From UBA981 sp942490995 (lineage in GTDB: Bacteria; Pseudomonadota; Gammaproteobacteria; Ga0077536), in contig CALOBG010000065.1 of NCBI GenBank assembly GCA_942490995.1, positions 1 through 64,000 of the forward strand: a DNA stretch of 64,000 nucleotides, given 5' to 3'. Every line of letters starts with the position of its first letter. Position 1 is the first letter of the stretch. Shown in pieces: positions 1 through 9,878 of the stretch. The notes under the pieces are model-generated. The model saw only the letters and a program-made list of their open reading frames with translations. It was not told where the DNA came from and made no database searches. The position numbers and the translations under genes were made by a program.

Positions 1-329
1 AAAACAGCATGTATATTTCGAAGATTACAATATGGGCATGTCTTAATATTTAGTAGGTTTGCTAAATCATAAGCGTCGTATTTATTATCATCTTTCTTCG
101 AAAATGTAGCATAATTTAAGGTGCTTATAATTTCATTTGTTTCATCTTTATTTAATTTTACAGTTTTTTTATTAATATTTTTTGTTTTAGCTGTAAAATA
201 ATCTGAACCTAGAATATAATTAATTTTAGGAATTATCACACTTGATAAATAACATATATCTGCACCTAGTATTTCATTCAAATTAGTATCAATAAATTCA
301 TAAAATTCTTTTAGCTCCTCCCTTTTCAT
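1..329 (-). CDS. HNH endonuclease, N-terminal part (Septu PtuB-like), runs off the window edge
   Basis: An uninterrupted frame of about 109 codons starts with ATG at 329 (MKREELKEFYEF) and leaves the window at base 1. Near its visible end it carries TCPYCN, the CPYC zinc-knuckle opening typical of HNH nucleases found beside OLD/AAA-type ATPases. The start overlaps the 3' end of the ATPase on the same strand by 32 bases, as in a coupled pair. In Septu defence systems the ATPase is PtuA and the HNH nuclease PtuB, which cut nucleic acid during phage infection; that assignment is inferred from the pairing and the motif. The catalytic HNH core lies outside the window. The DNA is AT-rich and unlike the main contig. 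Confidence 0.55.
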   Translation of the reverse strand, partial: MKREELKEFYEFIDTNLNEILGADICYLSSVIIPKINYILGSDYFTAKTKNINKKTVKLNKDETNEIISTLNYATFSKKDDNKYDAYDLANLLNIKTCPYCNLRNIHAV

Positions 330-1210
330 TTTCTATTCTTTCTTTTATCTTTTCTTCAATACCTAAACTACTTTTAATACCTTTTACATGTTCATTTACT
401 AATTCTCCAAAAGTTTCTATTAATTTTTTATCATTGTCCGATTCCTTTCTTAGTCTATTTACTTCTTCCTCTAATTCTTTTATTCTATCTTTGTAACGCT
501 TATCTCCTAATTGATTATCTAACATTGAATTCAATTTGTTTTTAATTATTGGTTCGCCAATTAGATTTATTATATCCTTATTCTTTTTAATATCTACATC
601 ATTATAATTCTCTTGTAAAACTTTTGTCATCATTTATAAAATCTATAGCTTTTTTGATTTTATTTTTTGCAAAATCACCAATTAATCTGTTATCTAAGAA
701 AAAAGAATTTGAAAGTAATGTATGTATATTTTGAGCAAAAGTTTGTTCAAGTTTATTTTGTTTACCATGAATCAAATAGTTTTTTATTTTTTCTATTTCC
801 TCTTTTTTTTCATTTTTTCAACTTTATCTTGATTTTCCTCTTCAATAAAAGTTACATGATTCTTTCGGACATCAGATAAAATATAAGGTGCATTTGTAGT
901 AAATATTATTTGTACAGAATTATCTTTTAATATATCACTTATGAATTTAATACTAAGATCAAAAACTTTTTTGCCATTGGGGATGAAATCCTGCATCTCC
1001 TTCATCAATCATAATGAATAGGTTTTTTAAAATCACTACGTTGCCTATTAAAGGTGCTTAATATTAAAAAATCGAGACATAAATGATAAAAATGACTGTT
1101 GATAGCATCTTAATTCACTCTAACTGAATTTTAAAATTTCAGTAATATTATTAACCTTTTCATAAAGTCTAAGGAAATCCTAATAATATCAAATTGATAT
1201 TTGTTTTGTC
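298..1210 (-). pseudogene. AAA/OLD-family ATPase, C-terminal half, broken by frameshifts (PtuA-like)
   Basis: Reading leftward on the minus strand, pieces in different frames give an ABC-like signature region (SELSSGQQSF-like, about 1080-1130), Walker B LFIMIDEGDAGFHPQWQ (about 975-1030), IIFTTNAPYILSDV (about 865-905), NIHTLLSNSFFL (about 690-730) and a charged coiled-coil tail ending at 298. These are the C-terminal motifs, in order, of an AAA15/OLD-type ATPase of the kind paired with HNH nucleases. At least three frame changes or stops interrupt it, mostly at A/T homopolymers, so sequencing error and gene decay are both possible. The N-terminal half with Walker A is absent: homology stops near 1210, where a plus-strand gene tail begins. 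Confidence 0.55.
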
Positions 1211-1218
1211 AGATATTT

Positions 1219-1491
1219 TTTGATGGAATTACTGTCCAGAATCTTAACATTATCCTAAATAAACCAATGACAGAAATGGACTTCAAAGAATTAGCAATAA
1301 ATTAAGAAATAAAGAATACTCTCAATGGAAAAAATAATAATTTAGGTATTTTGCATGAACTATTGAGAAGTTATCAAGATGGCGATTGGCATAAATTTGA
1401 AATTTTGGCTCAGGCTTTAGAGATAAGTGGTATTGATATATCTGAGTTATATGTAGAGGCATTAACATGGGCTAATGATTGTATGGTATAG
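1219..1491 (+). pseudogene. C-terminal remnant of an EAL-HDOD signalling protein (YuxH-like)
   Basis: One frame reads FDGITVQNLNIILNKPM, then EIKNTLNG, GILHELLRSYQDGDWHKF and ELYVEALTWAND before TAG at 1489-1491. This resembles the end of the HDOD domain in Clostridia-type YuxH proteins (a degenerate EAL domain plus HDOD), thought to act in cyclic-di-GMP or stress signalling. An in-frame TAA at 1303-1305 interrupts it and nothing upstream of about 1219 continues the domain, so only a tail survives. It sits head-on to the ATPase remnant with no proper intergenic region, which suggests a join. Family assignment is from memory of the HDOD tail and is moderate. Confidence 0.4.
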
Positions 1492-1619
1492 AAGAATGAT
1501 ATTTTACTAAGCATGTTACATCAAGATTTATTTAGGTGGACATGCTTTTGTGTTACAATAGGTGAAAATAATATTAACAATAACTAGATAAAAAACAACT
1601 GAGAAAGGGTGAATATTGA

Positions 1620-2170
1620 TTGAAATATGTAGTTAGTGATATACATGGAAGATTAGATAGATTAAAAAAGTTAGTGGAATTGATCTCTTTAAAAGATGAG
1701 GATACATTATATATTTTGGGTGATATGGTTGATAGAGGGGAAGAGCCAATTGAGGTAATCAAATATGTTATGGATAAGAAAAATATAAAAGCTATAATGG
1801 GAAATCATGATAGAATGATGCTATATGCATTGAAGGATAAAAATGAAGATGAGATAAGACGATGGAATAGGAATGGTAATAATACCACATTAAAAGGATT
1901 TAATAAGTTAAGTGAGAAGAAACGAAGTGAAGTTTGAATTTTTGGACTCATTAGAGTACTACAAAATTATCGATGAAAAATATTTATTAGTTCATGCTGG
2001 AATAGATATGTTTAAGTTAAAGGAAGATCTGAATGTTAAAAGTTTTGAAGAAGCAATGGCTTCCCAAGAGCATCAACTTGTATGGGTAAGAGAAGATTTT
2101 TTCAATAATAAAGGATTTGATAATTACACAGTTATATTTGGTCATAATCCTAGACCTTATCTAGACAAAA
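1620..2170 (+). pseudogene. Serine/threonine-type metallophosphatase, frameshifted and truncated
   Basis: The frame opens at TTG 1620, about 10 bases after GAGAAAGGG. It has the calcineurin-like metal-binding blocks in order: SDIHGRLDR, GDMVDRGEEP, GNHDRM, then LLVHAGID and FGHNPRP in a second frame. The frame changes between about 1905 and 1935; a one-base error would restore KLSEEERNEVKF-like sequence. Bacterial PrpA/PP2A-like phosphatases of this size (about 220-240 residues) dephosphorylate phosphoproteins or diadenosine polyphosphates. The protein should continue past GHNPRPYL, but after about 2170 the sequence no longer resembles the family and its composition changes. The right end is therefore a chimeric join, not a natural C-terminus. 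Confidence 0.6.
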
Positions 2171-2185
2171 AAGTTGGGCAAAGAC

Positions 2186-2939
2186 AATATAGCAGCCTCA
2201 ACCAATTTACGGCAGTATTACCCCAGTTAATTACGGGAACCCTGCCTACGGTCCATCTATCGGCCATGGTCAGCGCAATTGGAGGATTGAACCCATATGC
2301 CGCACCAATGGGATGCAACCAATGGCACACGGGAATAATGCCAATGGCGGGACAGCATCCAGCTCAACAGCAATGGTCGCAGCAGATGATGCAACCAAAC
2401 TACATATTACCGGTATGAATCCATGGCCAGTAATTGGCATGGAGGGAACACGAAGCAGGGACGTGGGGAAACTCGGGAGACTTTGGATACGGATTTGCAA
2501 GGTTCGGGAATGGTGGACTCTCGTATGCACTTGACGCCGAGCCCACAGTTTGCTCAGGGGATGGCAAGATTTTGGGGGTACGGTGGGAAACGAAGGCATG
2601 CAACAGCAGTATCCTTCTCGGCGATGAAACCCGCAGGGAGTCTTGGTGTGCTCAAAGGCTTTTCTGGTTACCAAGGGTATAGACAAGCAGTCATATTTCC
2701 GGCACTCAGGGGGAACGAGGAAGAGAAGAACAAGCACGAAGGCCGGGTCCAGGAAACAGCGAAACGGCCGACAAAAAAAGGCGGTGAGGGACAAATCAAA
2801 GCAGAGGCTGAACGAAACAAAAGGCCTGGGAGTCAAAGAAAAAGAAGCAGAACAAGAATCGAGTTTCGTCTCCTACAAAGACAAGCGCTTCGTATCCGAG
2901 AAAAGACAGTCAAGGCGAAGAGGCGCTAGCCTCATTCTC
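2186..2939 (+). other. Eukaryote-like fragment, low-complexity part
   Basis: Base composition jumps from very AT-rich to mixed near 2170-2186. Plus-strand frames give Asn/Gln/Gly/Met-rich stretches (NYGNPAYGPS, QPMAHGNNANGG) and then Lys/Arg/Glu-rich ones (EEEKNKHEGR, KEKEAEQESS), with no bacterial gene signals. Reading frames change several times, through introns, sequencing errors or both. The stretch leads into a HAT-repeat domain, so I take it as the disordered N-terminal region of the same eukaryotic gene. I do not recognise a specific protein. Confidence 0.4.
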
Positions 2940-3243
2940 TCTGAGGACCCCACTGACTCGAAACGAAGCGAGATAGATGAAGATCCTGTTGCTCGTGCAG
3001 CGTTCAAAGATTTTTATCGCCAGTTCCGTGAAAAGGAACGGCGGTCGTTCGAGAAGGCGAGGCATTCGCAAAGACTCTCGCAGAGAATAGTCTACCGGAG
3101 ATTGTTCGTTGGCGTGTCCATCTTGAGCTCGCAGATTTGGCTAAGCGTTCCAACAGAATCGCTGAGGCACGGAAGTTATACAAACGAGTCTGCGAGTTGC
3201 AGCCGTACGCGAGTCAGGGATGGCTGAAGTACAGCAAGCTTGA
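2940..3243 (+). pseudogene. HAT-repeat (half-a-TPR) RNA-processing protein fragment, eukaryotic
   Basis: Two frames joined near 3062 read EDPVARAAFKDFYRQFREKE, then AFAKTLAENSLPEIVRWRVH, LELADLAKRSNRIAEARKLY and KRVCELQPYASQGWLKYSKL. The W-x-x-x-L-E-L pattern with ARxLYxRVCELQP is that of eukaryotic HAT proteins (crooked-neck, Prp39, suppressor-of-forked and related factors) that scaffold RNA-processing complexes. Repeats of this kind with long charged N-terminal tails occur in protists such as diatoms; the source group is an inference. The domain is cut at about 3243, where secA begins on the other strand. It has no functional link with the bacterial genes here. Confidence 0.5.
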
Positions 3244-3244
3244 A

Positions 3245-4693
<1,449 letters not shown>

Positions 4694-4873
4694 GGGTTTT
4701 TCGAAGGGTTAATGCACGATAGTGTTGCCCGCTGCGGGGCGCGGCGAGCATGAACGGGGATTGTACCAAATCGGTCGGCCTGGACCGTGGATGTATTTCT
4801 CCTGGCAGGCGTACGGAAAGCGGCGATGGCGCGAGCGTTCGCCCTCAGTGCCGGGCCGGCGCGGCGGCGCGGG

Positions 4874-5809
4874 TTATTCGACGTTGCGGCGGATGAATTT
4901 CCACGGGTTGATCAGCGCATTGTTGCGGACAACTTCGAAATGGACGTGCGGCCCGGTCGAGCGACCCGACGAGCCAAGCAGCGCTATGGGCTGATTTTTC
5001 TCGACTTCCTGCCCGACCTTGACGAGGTTCTTGCGGTTGTGGGCATAGCGCGTGAGGTAACCGTTACCATGGTTGACTTCGACCAGGTTGCCATAGCCCC
5101 AGCGCTTGCCCGACCAGGTGACGACCCCGGCCGCAACCGCCGAGACTTCGAGGCCCGGTTTACCGGCGAAGTCGATGCCGCTGTGAAATTCGCGGCGACC
5201 GGACACCGGGTCGGTGCGATAGCCGTAACCCGAGGACAGCCAGCCATCGGCTACCGGGCGCCCGACCGGTGCGGCGGCATCCTGATGCTGACGCTCGAGT
5301 ATGAACGACTCGAGTGCGCTCAGTCGTGAATCGCGAAATTCGATTTCAGCTTGTACGGCGACGAGGTTAGCCAGCAGTTCCTGCCATTGTGGCGGCTCGG
5401 AAACACTCGCGTGCGGGCCACCGATCGGAGCAGGCTCGCTGAAAACGAACTCACTGGGATCGAGCTTATTCGATTTAGCAACTCGCTCGGCGACCGCGTC
5501 GAGGCGGTTGACTTCACCCTGTATCCGTCCGATGGAGCTCGACAGCGCGCCGAGATCGGCCTGCATATCACTTTGCATGCGGCTTAAGAACTTGCGCTGG
5601 GCGATGATTTCGCGCTGCCAGACGGTGGCCGAGCGTTCCGGGTTGTTCAGGATCGTCTCGACCATGTCGTCGCCGCCACGCGCATAACCCCAATAGGCGG
5701 CATACGCGCCGGCCGCCAGCACCGCCATGGCGAACAAAGTCAGGCGAAAGCCGCTCAGGCGGATACCGCCGGCGGTACCGCGCGACTTGGATATGATCAG
5801 TATTTCCAT
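4874..5809 (-). CDS. M23/LytM-family membrane-anchored peptidase
   Basis: A 311-residue protein with one N-terminal membrane segment (about residues 22-45, LTLFAMAVLAAGAYAAY), a periplasmic coiled region (about 55-150) and a C-terminal LytM domain. The zinc-ligand motifs HSGIDFAG and HVHFE are both intact, so it should be an active endopeptidase acting on peptidoglycan cross-links, unlike degenerate LytM activators such as EnvC or NlpD. It lies between dciA (divergent, 52 bp between starts) and secA (180 bp downstream), the usual place for this family in gammaproteobacteria. Its peptidoglycan bond specificity cannot be read from sequence. Confidence 0.85.
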   Translation of the reverse strand: MEILIISKSRGTAGGIRLSGFRLTLFAMAVLAAGAYAAYWGYARGGDDMVETILNNPERSATVWQREIIAQRKFLSRMQSDMQADLGALSSSIGRIQGEVNRLDAVAERVAKSNKLDPSEFVFSEPAPIGGPHASVSEPPQWQELLANLVAVQAEIEFRDSRLSALESFILERQHQDAAAPVGRPVADGWLSSGYGYRTDPVSGRREFHSGIDFAGKPGLEVSAVAAGVVTWSGKRWGYGNLVEVNHGNGYLTRYAHNRKNLVKVGQEVEKNQPIALLGSSGRSTGPHVHFEVVRNNALINPWKFIRRNVE

Positions 5810-5861
5810 GAAAATCAGACCTGTCCGCCCCGCTGTTCGGCGCAGTCACAGGCTCCCGCTC

Positions 5862-6299
5862 ATGAGTTCCCCGGAATCGATAGCCCGTATTGTCACCAGA
5901 TTTGATCGCTTAAGGCAATTAACCGCTCAGGCCACCCGTCTGAAGGCGCTCAATCAGCTGCTTACCGAGTGCCTGCCCGAGGGGCTGGCGGCGCATGCGC
6001 AGCTGGCGGCGGTGCGCGACGGCTGTGTGGTGCTGCAGGCGGAAAACGCCGCCTGGGCGGCGCAATTGCGCTACAAAGCGCCGCAGATACTGGCGCGGCT
6101 GGCGGAAAGCGGAGATTTCGGCGAGATCCGCAGCGTGCGGGTCAGGAATAGCATGCCGGCAGTGCGTACGACGCCAGCCATGGCCAGACCGGTCATGAGC
6201 CGGGCAGCGGGGGAATCAATCAGTATGCAGGCCGCTGAGATTGCCGACCCGGCCCTGCGCGAGGCCTTACTGAAACTGGCGGCGAGAGCGCGAAAGTAG
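5862..6299 (+). CDS. dciA: DciA-type (DUF721) replicative helicase operator
   Basis: A 145-residue protein (MSSPESIARIV) with the DUF721 core in its first 100 residues: LNQLLTECLPEGLAAHAQLA, VLQAENAAWAAQLRYKAP and ILARL. DciA proteins are the ancestral bacterial helicase operators that interact with DnaB and help load it, in lineages without the phage-derived DnaC. I chose ATG 5862; an in-frame ATG at 5808 would overlap the start of the divergent M23 gene and add a basic extension not typical of the family. It is the only plus-strand gene among the dcw and secA genes, a standard gammaproteobacterial arrangement. Confidence 0.8.
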   Translation: MSSPESIARIVTRFDRLRQLTAQATRLKALNQLLTECLPEGLAAHAQLAAVRDGCVVLQAENAAWAAQLRYKAPQILARLAESGDFGEIRSVRVRNSMPAVRTTPAMARPVMSRAAGESISMQAAEIADPALREALLKLAARARK

Positions 6300-6313
6300 C
6301 GCCCGGGGTGGAG

Positions 6314-7225
6314 TCAGCCGGCCGGCATCGGCTGCATGAATACGATTGGCGCGCTTTCGCCGTCCTCGAACGAAACCAGGTCCCAGGCATCTTCGGCGGC
6401 GAGGATTTTGCGCAGCAGGCGATTGTTCAGTTCGTGCCCCGACTTGTAGCCGTGAAAGGCGCCGATCAGGCTGTGCCCGAGCAGGTACAGGTCGCCGATC
6501 GCATCGAGGATCTTATGTTTTACGAATTCGTCTTCGTAACGCAGGCCGTCCTCGTTAAGAACCCGGTAGTCGTCGACCACAACGGCGTTGTCGAGACTGC
6601 CGCCGAGCGCCAGGTTCTGCTCGCGCAGGATTTCGACGTCTTTCATGAAACCGAAGGTACGCGCGCGGCTGACTTCCTTGACGAACGAAGTTGTCGAGAA
6701 ATCGATTTCGGCGTGTTTGGAGTGCTGGTGAAAAAACGGATGATCGAATTCGATAGCGAATGAAACCTTGAAGCCATTGAAGGGCTCGAAGCGGGCCCAT
6801 TTGTCGCCATCACGGACCGAGATTTCTCGATTGATGCGAATGAATTTCTTCGCCCGGTTCTGCTCTTCGAACCCGGCCGACTGGATAAGAAACACGAACG
6901 GGCCGGCGCTGCCATCCATGATCGGTACTTCAGAGGAACTCAAATCGACATAGGCGTTGTCGATACCGAGTCCGGCGAAAGCCGACAGCAGGTGCTCGAC
7001 GGTCGAAATGCGCACCGAACCCTTGACCAGGCAGGTCGATAGACTGGTCCCGCCGACATTTTCCGCACGCGCGACAATTTCGACCGCGGGGTCGAGGTCA
7101 TCGCGACGAAAAACGATACCGGTATCGGGCGCTGCGGGGCGCAAGGTCAGAAAAACCTTACGACCGGAATGCAGACCGACGCCCGTCGCCCTAATGACGT
7201 TTTTCAGGGTTCTTTGTTTGATCAT
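6314..7225 (-). CDS. lpxC: UDP-3-O-acyl-N-acetylglucosamine deacetylase LpxC
   Basis: LpxC catalyses the committed step of lipid A synthesis, a zinc-dependent deacetylation in the cytoplasm. The 303-residue length matches E. coli (305). Visible family marks are the zinc ligand in STVEHLL (His78), the HKILDAIGDLYLLG block carrying the other ligands, and PIMDGSAGPF. The ATG at 7225 (MIKQRTLKN) is preferred to an upstream TTG because MIKQRTLK is the conserved N-terminus and GGGGGA lies about 9 bases before it. The last dcw gene, it has its own promoter 40 bases upstream. Confidence 0.97.
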   Translation of the reverse strand: MIKQRTLKNVIRATGVGLHSGRKVFLTLRPAAPDTGIVFRRDDLDPAVEIVARAENVGGTSLSTCLVKGSVRISTVEHLLSAFAGLGIDNAYVDLSSSEVPIMDGSAGPFVFLIQSAGFEEQNRAKKFIRINREISVRDGDKWARFEPFNGFKVSFAIEFDHPFFHQHSKHAEIDFSTTSFVKEVSRARTFGFMKDVEILREQNLALGGSLDNAVVVDDYRVLNEDGLRYEDEFVKHKILDAIGDLYLLGHSLIGAFHGYKSGHELNNRLLRKILAAEDAWDLVSFEDGESAPIVFMQPMPAG

Positions 7226-7262
7226 CTCCTCGCTTCCCCCGAGCAAGGCTGGCTTGGCGCGG

Positions 7263-7291
7263 ATAATATCACACGTTCCTATCGCATTGAA
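7263..7291 (-). promoter_or_regulatory. Probable sigma70 promoter of lpxC
   Basis: On the minus strand a -35-like TTCAAT (7286-7291) and a -10 TATTAT (7263-7268, five of six consensus) are separated by 17 bases. They lie in the 111-base gap between ftsZ and lpxC, leaving a leader of about 30 bases. The -35 is weak, so the call rests on the -10 and the spacing. Confidence 0.45.
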
Positions 7292-7336
7292 AACCCTGTT
7301 TTTCTTGGCGATCCCACCGGTAGCTCCGCAGCCCTC

Positions 7337-8482
7337 CTAGTCGGCCTGTCGACGCAGGAAGGCCGGAATGTCGAGATAATCCGTATCGGTCGCGGCGCCG
7401 GCGTCGGTGTGGCCACCGTCGTTGCGATTGCGGATCACCGTCGGCCGTTCGAAACGCTTGTAGTCGATGTCCTCCGGTTCCGGCGTCCGTGCGACCAGGG
7501 CGACGGGTTCCTCGCGCGGTCGTTCGCCGTTGCCGATGCCGGTCGCGACCACGGTGACGCGGATTTCGTCGTCCATGTTCTGGTCGATAACCGTGCCCAC
7601 CACCACCGTCGCGTTGTCCGAGGCGAACTCCTTGACGGTATTGCCGACCTCCTCGAATTCTCCCATCGTAAGGTCGAGTCCGGAGGTGACGTTGACGAGG
7701 ATGCCGCGCGCGCCGGAAAGGTTGATGTCCTCCAGTAGCGGGCTGGAAATAGCGCCTTCGGCGGCCACCCGCGCGCGATCCTGACCGCGCGCCGAGCCGG
7801 AGCCCATCATCGCCATGCCCATCTCCGACATCACCGTCCTGACGTCGGCGAAGTCGACGTTGATCAGGCCTGGGCAGGTGATCAGCTCGGCAATGCCCTG
7901 CACCGCGCCAAGCAGGACGTCGTTGGCTGCTTTGAAGGCGTTCAACAGGCTGATATCACGGCCGAGCACGCTGAGCAGCTTTTCGTTCGGAATGGTGATC
8001 AGGGAGTCGACGTACTGAGCGAGTTCCTTCATCCCGTCGTTGGCGATATCAGATCGTTTGCGGCCCTCGAACGGAAACGGTCGAGTAACCACGGCCACCG
8101 TCAGAATGCCCATTTCCCTGGCGATCTGAGCAACTACCGGCGCCGCGCCGGTGCCGGTGCCACCGCCCATGCCGGCGGTAATGAAGATCATGTCCGCGCC
8201 TTCGAGCACGTCGCTGATGCGTTCGCGGTCGTCGAGCGCGGCCTGTCGGCCGATATCGGGGTTGGCGCCCGCGCCGAGACCCTTGGTAATGTCACTGCCG
8301 AGCTGCAGCGTCGTTTTTGCCGAGGAGTTTTTTAATACCTGCGCATCGGTGTTCGCGCAGATGAATTCAACCCCGTCGATGTTCGCGTCGAGCATGTGTT
8401 CGACCGCGTTTCCACCGCCGCCGCCAACACCGATTACCTTGATGATGGCCTGCTGCGAGTACGAGTCCATTAATTCAAACAT
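7337..8482 (-). CDS. ftsZ: Cell division GTPase FtsZ
   Basis: The tubulin-like protein that polymerises into the Z-ring at mid-cell. At 381 residues it is close to E. coli FtsZ (383). The tubulin signature GGGTGTG is at 106-112, the synergy-loop segment NVDFADVRTVM follows, and the conserved tail DYLDIPAFLRRQAD (binding FtsA and ZipA) ends the protein after a variable linker. It follows ftsA by 110 bases. The two ATGs at the start (MFELMDSYS) make the exact N-terminus uncertain by four residues. Confidence 0.98.
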   Translation of the reverse strand: MFELMDSYSQQAIIKVIGVGGGGGNAVEHMLDANIDGVEFICANTDAQVLKNSSAKTTLQLGSDITKGLGAGANPDIGRQAALDDRERISDVLEGADMIFITAGMGGGTGTGAAPVVAQIAREMGILTVAVVTRPFPFEGRKRSDIANDGMKELAQYVDSLITIPNEKLLSVLGRDISLLNAFKAANDVLLGAVQGIAELITCPGLINVDFADVRTVMSEMGMAMMGSGSARGQDRARVAAEGAISSPLLEDINLSGARGILVNVTSGLDLTMGEFEEVGNTVKEFASDNATVVVGTVIDQNMDDEIRVTVVATGIGNGERPREEPVALVARTPEPEDIDYKRFERPTVIRNRNDGGHTDAGAATDTDYLDIPAFLRRQAD

Positions 8483-8592
8483 GACTATCCCTCCGTTTAC
8501 GGCTGACCCTGCTATTCGGGGTGCCGATTATTTTGTTTAACCACATCCAGCGCGAAACGGCCGTAGCTGCGTAACGACGGCTGTTTCGATTC

Positions 8593-9825
8593 TTAAAAAT
8601 TTCCATGAAACCAGTTCTTCATGCGCTCCCACATCGACATGCTGTTGTCGAAGCGCCCGGGCTGGTTGAAACCGACCCCGGATTGATTACCGAACAGCAA
8701 CAAGCCGACGCCGGTGGCGTAAATAGGGTTGCGTACCACGTCGACGAGGCCGGCGACGTACTGCGGAGAGCCAAGGCGCACAGGCATGTGAAACACCTCC
8801 TCGGCGAGGTCGATGACACCCTCCATCTTGGCGCCGCCGCCGGTCAGTACTACGCCGGCGGCAATCAGTTCCTCGAAGCCGCTGCGCTTGAGCTCGGTCG
8901 CGACCAGCGAGAACAGCTCTTCGTAGCGCGGCTCGACCACTTCGGCGAGGGTCTGGCGAACCAGGCGCCGGGGTGGCCGATCACCAACGCTGGGGACCTC
9001 GATGGTTTCGTCAGGGTTAGCCAGCTGGGTAAGCGCGCAGGCGTACTTGATCTTGATGTCTTCGGCATGATGGGTCGGGGTGCGCAGCGCAACCGCGATG
9101 TCGTTCGTGACCTGGTCGCCGGCGATGGGTATGACCGCGGAGTGGTGGATAGCGCCGTGGACAAAAACCGCGATATCGGTGGTGCCGCCACCGATGTCGC
9201 ACAGGCACACCCCGAGTTCCTTTTCGTCTTCGGTCAGCACCGAGTACGACGACGCCAGCTGCTGCAGGATGACGTCATCGACTTCAAGACCACAGCGGCG
9301 CACGCATTTGACGATGTTCTGCGCCGCCGACACCGCGCCGGTAACCATATGCACGCGCGCTTCCAGACGAACTCCGGACATCCCGATCGGTTCGCGGATG
9401 CCTTCCTGGCCGTCGATCACGAACTCCTGCGGCAGAATATGCAGAATCTTCTGATCGGCGGGTATCGCCACCGCGCGTGCGGCGTCGATCACGCGGTCAA
9501 CGTCATTGTGGGAGACCTCGCTGTCGCGGATCGCAACGATGCCGTGAGAGTTGAGGCTGCGAATGTGCCCGCCGGCTATGCCCGCGTAGACCGAATGGAT
9601 CTCACACCCGGCCATCAGCTCGGCCTCTTCGATAGCGCGCTGGATCGATTGCACGGTCGACTCGATATTCACCACCACGCCTTTCTTGAGGCCACGCGAA
9701 GGATGTGAGCCGAGACCGACGACTTCCACTTCGTTATCGGGCGATATTTCGCCCACGATCGCGACTACCTTGGAGGTGCCGATATCGAGACCCACCAGCA
9801 GTTTCTTGTCCGGCTTCTTAACCAT
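8593..9825 (-). CDS. ftsA: Cell division protein FtsA
   Basis: An actin-fold ATPase that tethers FtsZ filaments to the membrane. The 410 residues include the N-terminal phosphate-binding loop VGLDIGTSKV, the FtsA-specific 1C domain, the CDIGGGTTDIAVF phosphate-2 motif and LTGGGAKMEG. The C-terminus MSMWERMKNWFHGNF is the amphipathic membrane-targeting helix. The ATG at 9825 is chosen over an adjacent upstream TTG. It sits 53 bases after ftsQ, and its stop is 110 bases before ftsZ, a gap large enough for a separate ftsZ promoter. Confidence 0.97.
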   Translation of the reverse strand: MVKKPDKKLLVGLDIGTSKVVAIVGEISPDNEVEVVGLGSHPSRGLKKGVVVNIESTVQSIQRAIEEAELMAGCEIHSVYAGIAGGHIRSLNSHGIVAIRDSEVSHNDVDRVIDAARAVAIPADQKILHILPQEFVIDGQEGIREPIGMSGVRLEARVHMVTGAVSAAQNIVKCVRRCGLEVDDVILQQLASSYSVLTEDEKELGVCLCDIGGGTTDIAVFVHGAIHHSAVIPIAGDQVTNDIAVALRTPTHHAEDIKIKYACALTQLANPDETIEVPSVGDRPPRRLVRQTLAEVVEPRYEELFSLVATELKRSGFEELIAAGVVLTGGGAKMEGVIDLAEEVFHMPVRLGSPQYVAGLVDVVRNPIYATGVGLLLFGNQSGVGFNQPGRFDNSMSMWERMKNWFHGNF

Positions 9826-9878
9826 CAAAAAGTGTCCCCACGCCGTGCCAGGTCGATCACCATTGCCGTTCCGTCATG

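Noticed and set aside
3236..3241. AAGCTT (HindIII site) almost at the eukaryote/secA junction, suggesting a cloning join
   Set aside because: AAG CTT GAA is already part of the HAT-protein frame (SKLE), and bacterial sequence begins only about four bases later; a ligated site would be shared by both sides.
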